64,000 nucleotides of DNA, taken from assembly GCF_022965805.1 (NCBI RefSeq), contig NC_133102.1, forward strand, positions 4,968,885 to 5,032,884, given 5' to 3'. The notes under the pieces are model-generated. The model was not told the DNA's origin. It saw only the letters and a list, made by a program, of their open reading frames with translations, and made no database searches. The position numbers and the translations under genes are program-made. Origin of the DNA: Primulina eburnea. Taxonomy: Eukaryota > Streptophyta > Magnoliopsida > Lamiales > Gesneriaceae. Of this stretch, positions 39,900 to 52,220 are shown piece by piece (positions within the stretch are counted from its first letter, which is position 1; every line of letters begins with the position of its first letter).

Positions 39900-41694
39900 A
39901 CCACGAACCGACAGTTTCGAAAAATATCAACCACACAACATGACAAACATTGAATGTCCTATTCAGTTATGGATATCAAGATATGTGTGTTTGCTTATAC
40001 AAGAAATCTTGGATTGAAATTTTATCATCTCAGCAAAATCTTCTTTTAATGTAATATTTAAGATGGAAAAATTGTTTTCATGAGATGAAAAATTATCATT
40101 TTACCAAGTTATTGGTCACTAATCAGAACAAATTACACGTGAAATATCATCTAAGGTGTTTTATAAAACAAGACATACTTAGTCAAGTGCGTAAGATTTT
40201 ACGTGGTATTATGGCGAGCATACCGCTATGTAACGAATTGTCCATCTATTTCATATGGCAGAATCAGTATAACTCGTTTTTGATAGTATTAGTTTTACTT
40301 TCTACACATATTTTTAAGACCAAGAAAATGCTATTGCCTTTGGTCTTTATTTGCCTTTGGTCTTGATAAATTTCATTACCTATTTGATTGATTTATTAAT
40401 AATTGATTTGAATAATATGTGATTAAAATAAAATGGTGACCGAATGCTCCACCAGAGTTCCCAACACATGGGGCACGCAATATATTTCTTCGTTATTGAC
40501 CATCTCCCCAAAATCGGACGGCTAGATTTTCACGACTCTCATCCGAACACATAATTGACTAGCAGATGACAAAAATGAAAGAGAGTCGTGTTTAAACAGA
40601 TGATAATATATATATATTTATTTATTTAATATAAAAGGTGCCGTGCTTAAGCTTAAATGAAGATAAAAACCTTGAAGAAAACATGTGTGTTTGACAATAA
40701 TGTTTACTTTGTTTGGTAGTTGCAATACATGTAAGGTAGTGATTACGGAATCGACGGTGTTACTCAGGATTATAGTTGATATTCTGGGACTGTCTGGTGA
40801 GAGATTCGTTTCGATTTGATCAAGTTTGGATCGGGTTTTTGTGGATAATTATTTAATGGCTTGGTTGGAAAATAGTTAGGAAATTCCTGACCAAATAAAT
40901 ATACTTTAATGGCTTTAATGTATTTAGGCGCAGTGAAGCTATGCTTGATGATTTAATTCAATCAGACTTGTATTAAGAGTACAGTGTTATAATTTTATTT
41001 ATCAAACATTAATGAAATCAATGATGGAATAAAAGAATAATTTTTTAATAAATTAAAACCTTAAATAAAAATGCCCTTTGTTCAAGTGAGAAAAGTAATT
41101 AAATTTAAACTTGTGTGTAAAATTGCACCAGAATCGGAAGAAAAGGCTCTCATGAGGCTTTTCATTTTATCAGAGTTCAGATTCAAATGTTCAGAAATTT
41201 ATCAAGATCCTCCGTCAGAAGAAACACCCCTTGTTGCTTCAATAACTGAAGACGACATTTATACCAGAAGAACATGAGGTATATGAGTCTGTCTTACTGA
41301 GATGGACAAATTCAAGTTTCCGTTTAAGTTTTATTATAATTCGGTAAACTGATAATTCTGCCTGTACCAGCAAAATAAATCCATCTGCCAAGAATTTATA
41401 CGCATTATTTATCAATGATAATTTATTTTCCTTTTATATTGTCACCTACCACCAATTTTGTATATTTATTATCTTCATTAAATAGATATTTAGTATTACA
41501 ATTTTCTTTTGAAGGAGTGTTGCAAATTTTAATATAAGAAGGTTGGTTGTTTTTATAGGCGCACGTTTATAGTTACAAAGTTTGTATGAAAAAATAAATA
41601 ATCGATTTATTTTAATCTAATTAAAAAATCTTAATTATGAAAGAAATTCACAAAATTGAATTAGACCAATGAGACAAATTAGAGTAGATCTTTT

Positions 41695-41860
41695 GTGAGA
41701 CGGTCTCACGAATCTTTATCTGTGAAACGAGTCAATCTAACCGATACCACAATAAAAAGTAACATTTTTACATAAAAAATAATATTTTTTCATGAATGAT
41801 CCAAATAAAATATCTGTCTCACAAAATACGATCAGTAGAACAGTCTCAAATAAGTTTTTA
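41695..41860 (+). mobile_element. GTGAGACGGTCTCAC repeat element, degenerate copy
   Basis: It begins TGTGAGACGGTCTCACGAATC and ends with a decayed inverse (ATCTGTCTCACAAAATACGA then CAGTCTCAAATAAGTTTTT). The interior matches the other copies, for example in TTTTTTCATGAATGATCC. Confidence 0.65.
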
Positions 41861-42923
41861 CCGACAAATTATATGCTACATCGAGACAAGGATTGTAAAG
41901 AAATCTATCCCAATCCACAATAGTTATTCTACATAATAAGGACTATCTTACACAGGGATTGTATTGGATTAGATCAACAATCAATTTTCAATACACGTAT
42001 GAAATGCTATCGTTTGCTTGAGTCACAATCAAGACTTGATGTTGTCCAATCAGGAGCTAGGGCGATAGCAAATTCAAATTCAAAATCAAATTCAAATAAA
42101 AGAAATAACTAAATAATAGACTAAGGGTTCGCTTGATACGTAGATGTGATAATTGAATGATTAATAATTTGATTGATTAATGTTAGATATGATAAGATAT
42201 TTAATTTGAGAGATATATAATATCATGTGTGGTGTGAAATTAATAAGATAAATAAAATCATGATAAATGTATGAATGACCCAAATACCTTTCATCTTAAT
42301 ATTTAATTTATTTTTCATTATTGTTTTTTCCTCAAGAAGACCCACTTGGAATTTTTAGGGATTTAAAATCAGGGGTATTTTGGTGATTTGTCTTTTATGG
42401 TGTACCCGGATAGATTTTATCCTTCTTAAATGCCAGGATTTGTTCTCCAACATAACTAGTAAAATTATCAAAGAGATAGCCAATGTCAAATTTAAAAATC
42501 AAATCAAACAAAATATTAATAAATAATCCAACTTTAATACTATTTACCAAACTGGCCTAATAGTTATAATTGTTTCTGAAATTATTAGAATTGAGCTCCA
42601 TGCTTCCTAAATGTATGCTAATCAAATAAATTATAATAGTAGTACGATTATTGGATTCTACAAGTAACATGTCAAGTTCAAGTATGATGCATGAATATAT
42701 GTATTATTAGGAAATGATCAAACGATCAAAATACACATATTTTGTTTCATCCAACGTAGCAAATGTCACGGTTCTCTATTTCTAAAACTGAAGCGGCTAA
42801 GTCAGTGGCCACTAATGTGCTTGATCTAAACACAGCCAAAAACCTGGAAATTCGTGTTAATGGCATTTGGAAACTTTTACTTGCCTTGTAAAATAATAAT
42901 ATCAACAACATTTCACAGCAAAA

Positions 42924-45900
42924 TCATGCTTTGCTTTTGTGTTCTGGTCTGTGTGTAAACTCGAAGTCTATGTGAACAAAAGCTCTTTCAACCTCAGGAA
43001 GTTTCTCGAGCTTTTCTTGTAACGTTTCACCGATATTATGAGCTTGGCTCAAAAGCATATCTTCTGGCAATACAATATCAACCTCCACAAAGTAATGAGA
43101 GCCAAATGTATAGGCTCTTACTGTATCAATATGCTGGATCTCTTTGTCATGGTTCCATACGAGATATGTTAATTTCGCAAGAAAATCTGGAGGAGCTGTT
43201 CTTCCGATCAATGATCGCACGTTTTCAAAAACTGTCTTCGCCCAGGTTATGATTGTGTATAATGCTATCTACAACATCGAAATGAAGACAAGTTGTGACA
43301 AAAATGAATGCCGAAAAATGCACCATTTTATGAAAGGAAAACAGAGCTAACAGCTCTCTCTAAACCATTTCAAATAGTTACATGAGTGACTGCTGCATGC
43401 GGTTCTTATGTGCATTATTATTTTATTGCAACAATTACATTGATGAAACGACGATGTGTGAGTAAATTCATGGTGGTGTGCTTCCAATCGATCATATATC
43501 TCTGCTGTTACTGTGAGAAAAAGGTGAAACGTTTATGTTTTAATGTGCTTGCTTAATGATGTTTGGAAGGGACATAAGTTGAAGGGTCATGGAGGATCAT
43601 GGAGGAATATGGAGGCTCATGAAGTCTAAAGTTCTAAATTGTGGTGTTTATTTACCGTAGACCAACTTTTCTTTTAGAAATGAACGATTTCGAACAATAA
43701 AATCGCAAAGAAAGTGATGTACTCACAATTATAGCTCCTGTAGGATCAATCCACCTGTAGAATTGAATTGCTAGTACAGCAGTTGCCAGTCCGACTGAAT
43801 TAGTAATGACATCGAAGAAATGATCTTTAGCATAGGTTCTAACTATCTCATTCTTGAATTGTCGGCAATACATCATTAACATAAACTTCACTGCGGTAAC
43901 AGAAACCATGATTCCTATCATCCACATCTCCTTCTCATGGTTCATATCTGGACCAGACTATGCACAAGAAAGAAGATGGATATAAGAAAGCATGCACCAC
44001 TACAATAGAGGAAGGAGTACATGCTAAATCAGCACCAATTTACATATTCTCAAGTTTTTAGGAGGATAAGAAAATGAAGCTGAAATACCTTTGCAAACAG
44101 TTGCCTTACAGACTCTAGAATTATTTGCAATCCCAAAGTTGCCATAACAGACGCAAAAACGATAATCCCCTGCATATGACATATTCTCAAAAGTGCAGCG
44201 TAAAAATTATGGTTAATTGCAAGGCAAATAATAGAGAGTGTGATGACATACGACCGGCTGCATTCGTTTCTTTCCAATTGGGTAGCGGTACTGGTTTGGA
44301 TTTCTCATGGCATAGGCAGTAAACCACAGGATCAGCCCAGACAACAGGTCTAGAAAAGAATCCAGGGTTGACGCAATTACAGCCAAAGATTTGCTTTCAG
44401 CTGAAGCATAAACTTTTATGACAAAAAGGAACAAATTGGCTATGTTTGACACATTAATCGCCATTCTTTCTCTCCTGGCAAGTTGCTTCAATTCATCCTG
44501 AAAATATGCGATTTAATTAGATAAACTAGTAGCACCTAGCACTCTATAAACGGTACAGTCAAAAGGCCATTCATTTCAGGTATGTTTTGGAACCAGCAAA
44601 GAAAGGGAAGTGAGAAAGACCCTCTAAAGAAGGCCCCAAATATTGTTCATTATTTACAAAATGATTAGAACTATCTTGCACATTATATCAAAACCTAGAG
44701 TCTATTCTGACTAAATTTGCTGAAGGGAAATCAAGAAATTCAAAACCAACCTCTGACAGAGTATCCGGTAAACAGCCAGATTCATGAAAGTTCTCCATTT
44801 CATTAAATCCTTCAAGGAGTCTTGCTTGCCTTTTGTAATATTCAGCAACTTTTTGTTGTTTTCCTGACAAATAAAAGACATGAAGAACAACAAGCAACGC
44901 GATACTATGAAAACAAAGGGAGGTTTGGTTGTTACTAGATAGTCCATTGTGGCGTATAACTATGCAAAGTATAAAAATAGAATTAAAGTTAACAAATATT
45001 TTGTGTTGCCCCACAATGAAAAATCAATAAAATCACAACTAGTAGGCGGATCAAAATTATAACATCTGAGATTTAAAAAAATATATTCACTTGCATATAA
45101 TTTATGCTTACCAATTAAGTATAGTAATTAAATAGTTGGGCATGTGAAATGAATATTACTTGCCAATCCACTTCGAAAGGAAATACAAGATAACCAAATA
45201 TCAACTTAGGAGCACATTAACAAAGCCATTAGGTATAATCCAGTCTCTTAGTTGCTAGCTAACCTTTCCATCAACGATGGGATTTTTCTGTCCCAAAGCA
45301 TATTAAAAAAAGAAAAAGAAGATCAGAACAAAAATTAGATTTGTCTACCTAAAGTATAGGCATCAGATCTACCCCTCATCCTACGGATTTTAAAACAGGG
45401 GGATGAAAATGAACTAGATTGTCAAACTTACATTTCAAAGTTGTAAAGTATAAATCTTCTTAAATTATGTTAAAATTTTACTTTTGTGTACAAAAAGTTG
45501 CATTGAAAAAATACATAGAGAAACAATGTTGTTTTTGGTTTTGTTCTTCAATAAAATTTTCTGTCTGTAGAAGCAAAAACACAATTATTTTGTTTTTATT
45601 TATTTTTTGAAAAATTATTTATACACAGCTCTATATAATCCATCTATTAATACAAATTTTCACACTTCCCCAAAAAGACCATATTATTATTATATTCATT
45701 AGAGCAAAATTTAAAATAGTCAAAGCTTTAACTAACCTTTCATTATAATAATTTCTTTCTGAAACTGAAATCATAATATATTTATGAACACCATCAACTA
45801 ATTCCTAGAACATAGATGTCAATGGGCTGCATACATCCAATTTTTTGTACGATATTGTCTATCAACTTTAATGAAAAAATAAACCCTGTGTGACTCATAA

Positions 45901-47606
45901 CCGTAATCAAAACCAAAACCACTTCCACTACACGCAGATATAGTCATTTTTCTTTTCCCAATCATATGGAACATCATATTTTATGCCAAAATTTCCAGAT
46001 TTATCAAACATAATAATTTCAGAAGCCAATCTTCTTGAAATTAAAAAAAAAACTTGTATATTCACTAAATAATGTGAATGGCAATCGATCGACAACAAAT
46101 ATCAGATTACTTAAAATAAGAATGCGTAGATAACTACAAAAATAAAAAAAAATCTCATGATCTAATTACAAAGTGTATATATGTTGTCCCCTCATTATCT
46201 ATACTTCTGAACTATATCTATATTATGTATAGTATAATTATGAAACATGAAACACTTAAAATAACTAAATCAATTAATCTCTTGCTATGGCCACCAAGCC
46301 AAACGATCACACCACCCTATTTCACAACATATATATAGCAAGGTTCTAAAAAACGTGAAGCGTCCCGAAGCGTGTATGTCGAGCTCCAAGCTTTTCAAGC
46401 TTAAGCGAGTTTAGCACGGTCTTATGAGTGAAAAAGCGTTTTTATCTTTAGTATAATTATAATTATTTTAAACCAATAAATAGATAAAATAATACATAAA
46501 TATGATAAATTTAAGTTTTATACATTAATTCTCATATTTATAAAAATATAAAAATCTCAAAATTACAATATTTATTTGCTTTTGCTACTAGATTACATTA
46601 AAAATTGCTAACTATTTGTCAAATCATTGTCAAACACGCTTAATCATAATTAAAATTTTAAAAATAAACATCTAAATTATAAACCTAATTTATTATTTTA
46701 AAATTAAAAGACGTACCTTCAAAATTAAAAATTAAAAATAAACAGATGCGATTAATTGTGCTTAAGCATACTTAATTAAACGTCTCAATTACGCTTAATT
46801 CGGTCAAACTACAGTCAACTACAATTTGACTGCTTTTTTCGCTTTTCTCTGAAGCGGAGAGTTTTTGTTGAGCTTCAAGCTTAAGCGTACTTTTTAGAAT
46901 ACTGATATATAGTAACAAATATTTCATTTTAAAAAAGAAATAAATTACCCTAAATAAATAAAAAAATCAATTATTCTACTTCAATAATTATCCTAATTAA
47001 TTACTATAATTAGTCTAACTAATTATAACAAGTCCTTCCAAAAGTCACCCGTAATTAAAATAATCTCAAACTAGCACAAATTGTTAAAACGAAATAAATT
47101 CCATACTTAGGTCCAGAAAATATTATCCACAAAAAACGACAAAATAACCACGTGACTTCTACTAATCTATTAAATCACGCTATTTAATTCCAATTACGTT
47201 TAATGTTCCGAAACTTTAAAATATCAATGATACAGCGAACCGAATTGTATGCCGAAATTTGCTGCAACTATTCATTCAAATAGAAAAACATGAGGAAAAA
47301 ATTGTTCGAAAGAGTAAAATTTCATGCGTCTCCTTCACCCAAATTCCTAATCTATCCTGCCGAGGATTATGTACACATGCATCTGATCACCTACATTAGT
47401 AACATAACATGCATACACAGAAAATAAGCATACATACTTATATTGCGGATTAGGCGCGGGAGGCTGAAAGAGTGACGCTGGTCGGTTCCGCGATCGGGCA
47501 ATCGGAACTCATTGATGTTCAATCTCCACGACGAAGGCTCGCCGACGACCTCATCCGCGCCGAGCAACTCTCTACGGCTCTCGCCGATGACGCCCATGCT
47601 CTCCAT
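42924..47606 (-). CDS. Manganese-type cation diffusion facilitator, metal tolerance protein 9/10-like
   Basis: MTP8-MTP11 form the manganese group of plant cation diffusion facilitators, which move Mn2+ out of the cytosol into vacuole, Golgi or prevacuolar compartments by proton exchange. The six exons on the minus strand are 47438-47606, 44751-44863, 44255-44497, 44089-44169, 43727-43957 and 42924-43268, giving 393 residues. The soluble N-terminus includes [17 protein letters not shown]. The first metal motif is DSFLD (residues 140-144, in [15 protein letters not shown]) and the second is DHFFD (247-251). A DxxxD pair at both sites marks the Mn group. Other family blocks are [40 protein letters not shown] and the C-terminal domain [19 protein letters not shown] then [12 protein letters not shown]. 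It is nearest to MTP9/MTP10; I cannot separate those two. Intron 1 is 2.6 kb and carries a hAT-type MITE. Confidence 0.93.
46339..46904. mobile_element. hAT-type MITE with 8-base target duplication
   Basis: The element starts CAAGGTTCTAAAAAACGTG and its other end, read in reverse complement, starts CAGTATTCTAAAAAGTACG. It is flanked by ATATATAG on each side (46331-46338 and 46905-46912), the duplication length typical of hAT elements. The interior carries AAGCTTAAGCG motifs near both ends and no ORF. It sits in intron 1 of the MTP gene. Confidence 0.8.
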
Positions 47607-48467
47607 TTTTTTATTTGCTGGAAATTTCGGGGAAAGTGAAGAGGAAGCGGTGCTTTTTGTAAACCTCGCCCCGAACGGTGGTGACTTATATAGGCGTGGG
47701 ACAGCACGAGTGACACGTGGAGGGACACTATTGGATGCTTTTATTTGATGATTTTGGTCTTGGTCGGGAATAATCCGCTTTTACACATTAGATTGCCACC
47801 TGCTTCCCGTTTTTTAGCTTGGGTATTAAAGGCAATTTAATTTTTAAAAATAATTTCTAAAGGTATTTATTTTTAGCATCTTTACTATCATATAAAGGAA
47901 AACACTATGATTAAAATTCAAAAAAAAAAAAATTTCTCCATGAAAAAATTTTAAATAAATAAAATTAACAGAAAGAAAAAAAAATCGAAAATTAATTTTT
48001 TTTTGTTATTTAATGAAAATAAAAACTGAAATACAGATAATCATTATGTCCAAACTATTGGTATAAAAAAATCGAGTCGATTGAAAATATATTTTATTTA
48101 TATTTGAAATAATCGAATTTGAGTCGAACTCAAATTATGTTGTTAAATAGTTTTTATGTTTTAATATTATATTAAAATAATATAGGTATGAATTAAATAA
48201 ATATATTACATGTTTATTTACAAGTAATTCCTAAAAATGTTTGAATGTTTTGAATCGAACTCGAACTAGAACTCGAACATTGATCGAGTCGAACTCGAGT
48301 AATAAATTAAAGTTTTCGAGATTTGAATAGAATGAATATTCAAACATAACTAATTCGAGTTTAAAATTTTCTAAATATTAAGCTAGATTCGATTGAATAG
48401 CATTTTTCAAACTACTATTATCAGAAACCATTTTCCATAGATTTTAAGTAATCTTTTAGTTCCCTAA

Positions 48468-49169
48468 GACATAGTTTGGTACATGGGATAAGGGAGGGAT
48501 TTATAAATAATCCTCCTTATCCCATGTTTGGTACATTTTTAAAAAGCCCATGATAATATCATGGGCCCTTGATAAATAATTTTTTAGAAGGATAAAGTGT
48601 ATCTTCTATTAGGTGTGATAACTTTAATTTAATGATAAAATACATTACAAATGACTTAATTACCCTCAATTTATAAATGATTTTTATAAATCTATGCTAG
48701 TAGGTAGAAATTAAAATCAAATAAATATTTTTATTTATTTTTATATACTATATAATATGATAATTATATAAATGAATTCGAGATATTTATATAAATAATT
48801 TTTATAAATCTCAATAAAATTATTAGTATCACTCGATTAACTTTAAAAATTGATATTTGACTTGACTCACAAAATCAAGGGCTCAATTATCATATTATAT
48901 AATATAGAAAATTAGGTAAAAATAAATAAATCATGAAAGCACTATCGATGCATGAACAGATAAAAAATATGAACTCAAGCAACAACTTTGAAATTATAAA
49001 TTTATTATGATAAGGTTAATTTTGTCATTACAATATAATATATAAATTTAATCACTCTTATTAAAATCATACCAAACATTAAATATAATATCCTACATTT
49101 TATTTATCCTTAACTTATCCTTATATTGTATATCACATGTTTATCCTATCATGTGTACCAAACTATGCC
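48468..49169 (-). mobile_element. MITE with ATAGTTTGGTA terminal inverted repeats, copy 2
   Basis: The ends are GACATAGTTTGGTACATGGG and CATGTGTACCAAACTATGCC, flanked by TAA on both sides (48465-48467 and 49170-49172), which fits a PIF/Harbinger-type 3-base duplication. The body is the reverse complement of the element at 4907-5602. The length is 702 bases and it is non-coding. Confidence 0.75.
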
Positions 49170-49688
49170 TAATTGTATAGAGTATTGTTCTACTAAATAA
49201 ATAATTTTTTAAAAAAATCATGTTTTATTTTAATTTTTTGATAATATTGACTTAAATATCATGTAATAAGATTTGAAAATTTTAATTTTGGTAATATAAT
49301 AATGTAAAAAAAAATGCATGCTTCTTCCTTCTATACTGATAATATTTTGAACTGTAAACAAAAGTTTAAAATATAAATTCTACTATTTGCATTTCAAACA
49401 TGTTGTCCCTACCAAATTATTAAAAAAACATTTGACCTAACAATTCATATTTGGAAGTTTCACCGTTTTTCATATTTGGAAGTTTCACCTTTTTTCATCT
49501 AAAATTTGTAAAAACAAAAAGTTGTAAATATTTGTAAAATTTTGTTTAGTGGAGCAGTTGCAATAATATATGACCAAGTTGTGGAGCAGTTGGATCGTAG
49601 CCAAATCGAGTAGTGTACAAACACTACACACACACAAAAAGCGAAACCTTTGTTATTTTAATTAATGATGGTTTTAAATAATGAGTGG

Positions 49689-50053
49689 GTATCATGTGAG
49701 ACCGTCTCACGGATCTTAATCGGTGAGACGGGTCAACCCTATCAATATTCACAATAAATTGTAATACTCTTAGAATAAAGGCAAAAACTTGTGTGAGACG
49801 GTCTCACGGGTAGTATTTGTGAGACGAATCTCTTATTTGGATCATCGATAAAAAAATATTATTTTTTATGCTAAGAGTGTTACTTTTTATTGTGAATATG
49901 AGTAGGATTGACCCATCTCACATATTAAGATCCGTGAGACGGTCTCACATGATACTTACTCTAGAATAAAAAGTAATATTTTTTCATGGATGTACCAAAT
50001 AAGATATCCGTACTCACAAATATTATCCGTGAGACCGTCTCATACAAGTTTTT
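49689..50053 (-). mobile_element. GTGAGACGGTCTCAC element interrupted by a second copy
   Basis: The outer element starts GTATCATGTGAGACCGTCTC and ends TGAGACCGTCTCATACAAG. Its interior is split at TAGAATAAA by an inserted copy of the same family (49780-49961). Removing the insert and one duplication joins the interior in line with the copy at 41695-41860. Confidence 0.75.
49780..49961 (+). mobile_element. Inner GTGAGACGGTCTCAC element with 9-base target duplication
   Basis: This 182-base copy begins GGCAAAAACTTGTGTGAGAC and ends GGTCTCACATGATACTTACT plus C. It is flanked by TAGAATAAA at 49771-49779 and 49962-49970. A 9-base duplication suggests mobilisation by a Mutator-like transposase. Confidence 0.8.
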
Positions 50054-51252
50054 CCTTAAATAATTCAATCTAGGGTTTGTGACCTTAGCTAAATTTAGCA
50101 ACTGTTTGTTTGAATGATCACAAAAAATAAGGATTTTTTTTTAAAAAACTATCGATAATTACAAATTAATTATGAATTTAGCTAAACTGTCATAAAATTA
50201 ACGACGATTTATGAATTCCGTTGTTTAAATGAAATGAAATGAAAATCATCTACAATTAGAATTTAGAAAAATCCTACCTAGTTCGTAGTCATGAGTAGAG
50301 TTAGAAACGTGGGTGCCCCAACCTAATCAAAAGGGGAAAAAAGTTTTGATATTTCTTTTTAATTTGAGTACACAAGTTTTTTGTTATTGTTAAGATGAAT
50401 TTTTTATAATATTATTCTAGTTTTTTTTATATTCAAATAATACTATTAAGCCAACCCCCAAATAATTAGAGTTTTTTTTTAATTAAATGGTACAAATATT
50501 AAAATAATAATAAAGGGTAAAAGAACTACCCAAACCCCCGATAACCCAACCCGAGCTCACCCCTACTAGCCCCTAGAAATGTTAAAGGAAGGGTTTGGGT
50601 CTCAAACTCCACCTCCACCTTTTATTTTATTTTTTAGTTTTTTATTCTTTAATTTTCTAAATCATTATATTTTTAAATTATTAATAGAATATGTCAAACT
50701 TTTAACGTTATTATATTAAATTATTTCATAAGATTTATTATGGATTTTTTAAACTCGCTTCTACTATATATCTAATAAATTTAAATTTAACCATTTATCT
50801 CTATTAGTACTTGATAAAAAAATTTGTGAAATACAAAAACACAAAGTAAATGAAAAAATTCTGATTCATTATTATTCGTAATATTATTTTTTGTTTATTA
50901 TTATATTAAAAAAATATATTAGTTTATTTCATATGTTTATTTTCTTTCGCATTATTAATATTACAATTTCTTGTTTATTATTTATTGATTATTAACTATA
51001 ATTTTAAAAATAATTTATTAAGTTTTATAAAACAAACAAACAACAAAAGCTTTAAAAGTTAATTTTGTTTATAAATTTTTTCAACTGTTTTGTTTTTTTT
51101 GTTTTTACAAATATATTTTGGTACTTTTTAATATTTGTATTGTATTGTTTAATCGAAAAAAACCCCAAATAATTTGACAGTAAAAACTGGTTATCTTGAG
51201 AAATTAAGCATCGAATCAAATAAGCGACACTTTCATGGTACAACTACAATAA

Positions 51253-52205
51253 TCTATATCTATATCTATATCTATATTCTATATACCTATAAAAGTGTGG
51301 ATGAAGGACATTGTTTTCCAATTGTGCAATGACAAAATTAACCTTCTATACACATGACTTCAAGATTAGAATGTAACTCATATATTAATTTTACCAAATA
51401 ACTCATCTTTATACTACATTTATATGTTTTATCCTTTTAATTCTCTCTACATGTTTCTTTTGTTATATTTCAAATTTTAATGGTTAAAATCATATAGTTT
51501 CAAATCTATATTTAATAATTATTATATGAGTTTATTTGATATTTACCATATAATCTTATCTGAATGTCCGTTTTTTTACATATATTGATTTATTTATTAT
51601 TTTAAAACTTATTTAACAAGAAATTAACAGTCATCAATGTTAGTTTAGGAAAGATCGATATTAGAATTTATTATCCATGATATATAGAATTGTAAAAATA
51701 AAAAGTAAAAAAAAAATTTAGGAGGTTAAATTAAATATTATGAGTTATTTTACTATCAATATTACTATTTCATTTTTATTAATATTGTTTTTAAGAGTTA
51801 GTCATATTGATTTTAAATTGATAATTATTTATCTTTAATACGCTTCGCTTTTGTAGATTATGATTTATACATTGATAAAATACATAATTTGGTTGATTTT
51901 AGGTTATTTAATTTTTACGTTGTGTTTGAATATATAATTTTTTTAAAAAAATTTGTTTCAGTTCATTTTGTTTTATATATTATGTTCATTACAATTTATT
52001 ATATAACATAAAATCAACTGCTTGAATTTTAATATGAAAAACAATTTTGAAAATAACTTATATAAATTTTTATAAATCGTCTAATATGATAAGAAATTAA
52101 GCTCAGATAAATAACAAAATGATTCTAATTTTTTTTAGAAAATCATATTTTTTAAATTTTAATAATATAATTGAAATTACGTGCAACGCACGTACATCAT
52201 GCTAG
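51253..52205 (+). mobile_element. Non-autonomous Helitron
   Basis: The 5' end is TCTATATCTATATC preceded by A. The 3' end is CTAG followed by T, so the A/T host dinucleotide is intact. A perfect hairpin ACGTGC-AAC-GCACGT (52179-52193) ends 8 bases before CTAG. These are the standard Helitron terminal features. The 953-base element has no Rep/helicase ORF. Its 3' end lies 15 bases from the CBP80 stop codon. Confidence 0.85.
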
Positions 52206-52220
52206 TTATAAAAAACGACG

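Larger units (their letters stand above)
39611..42923. other. Intergenic region between SSADH and the MTP gene
   Basis: The left part is the SSADH promoter and contains the hexamer repeat at 39863-39899. The rest is AT-rich, with a GTGAGACGGTCTCAC element at 41695-41860, a short unassigned ORF at 41071-41277, and a possible MITE remnant at about 42120-42565. I recognise no gene. Confidence 0.65.
47607..52220. other. Intergenic region between the MTP gene and CBP80, rich in mobile elements
   Basis: The first 150 bases are GC-richer and hold the MTP leader and promoter. The rest is AT-rich and contains a MITE (48468-49169), a nested pair of palindromic elements (49689-50053), a TCTATA repeat at 51253-51275 that begins a Helitron, and the Helitron itself (51253-52205). 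I see no gene. Confidence 0.75.

Noticed and set aside
42120..42565. Possible MITE with GGTTCGCTTGATAC and TTTACCAAACTGGCC ends
   Set aside because: The ends match too weakly and no target duplication was found.
47512..47748. Plus-strand ORF overlapping the first MTP exon
   Set aside because: It is the antisense of a GC-richer coding exon and has no family resemblance.
49689..50053. Repeated GTGAGACGGTCTCAC palindromes as a CRISPR-like or regulatory array
   Set aside because: Spacing is irregular, copies are dispersed over the window, and target duplications show they are mobile elements.
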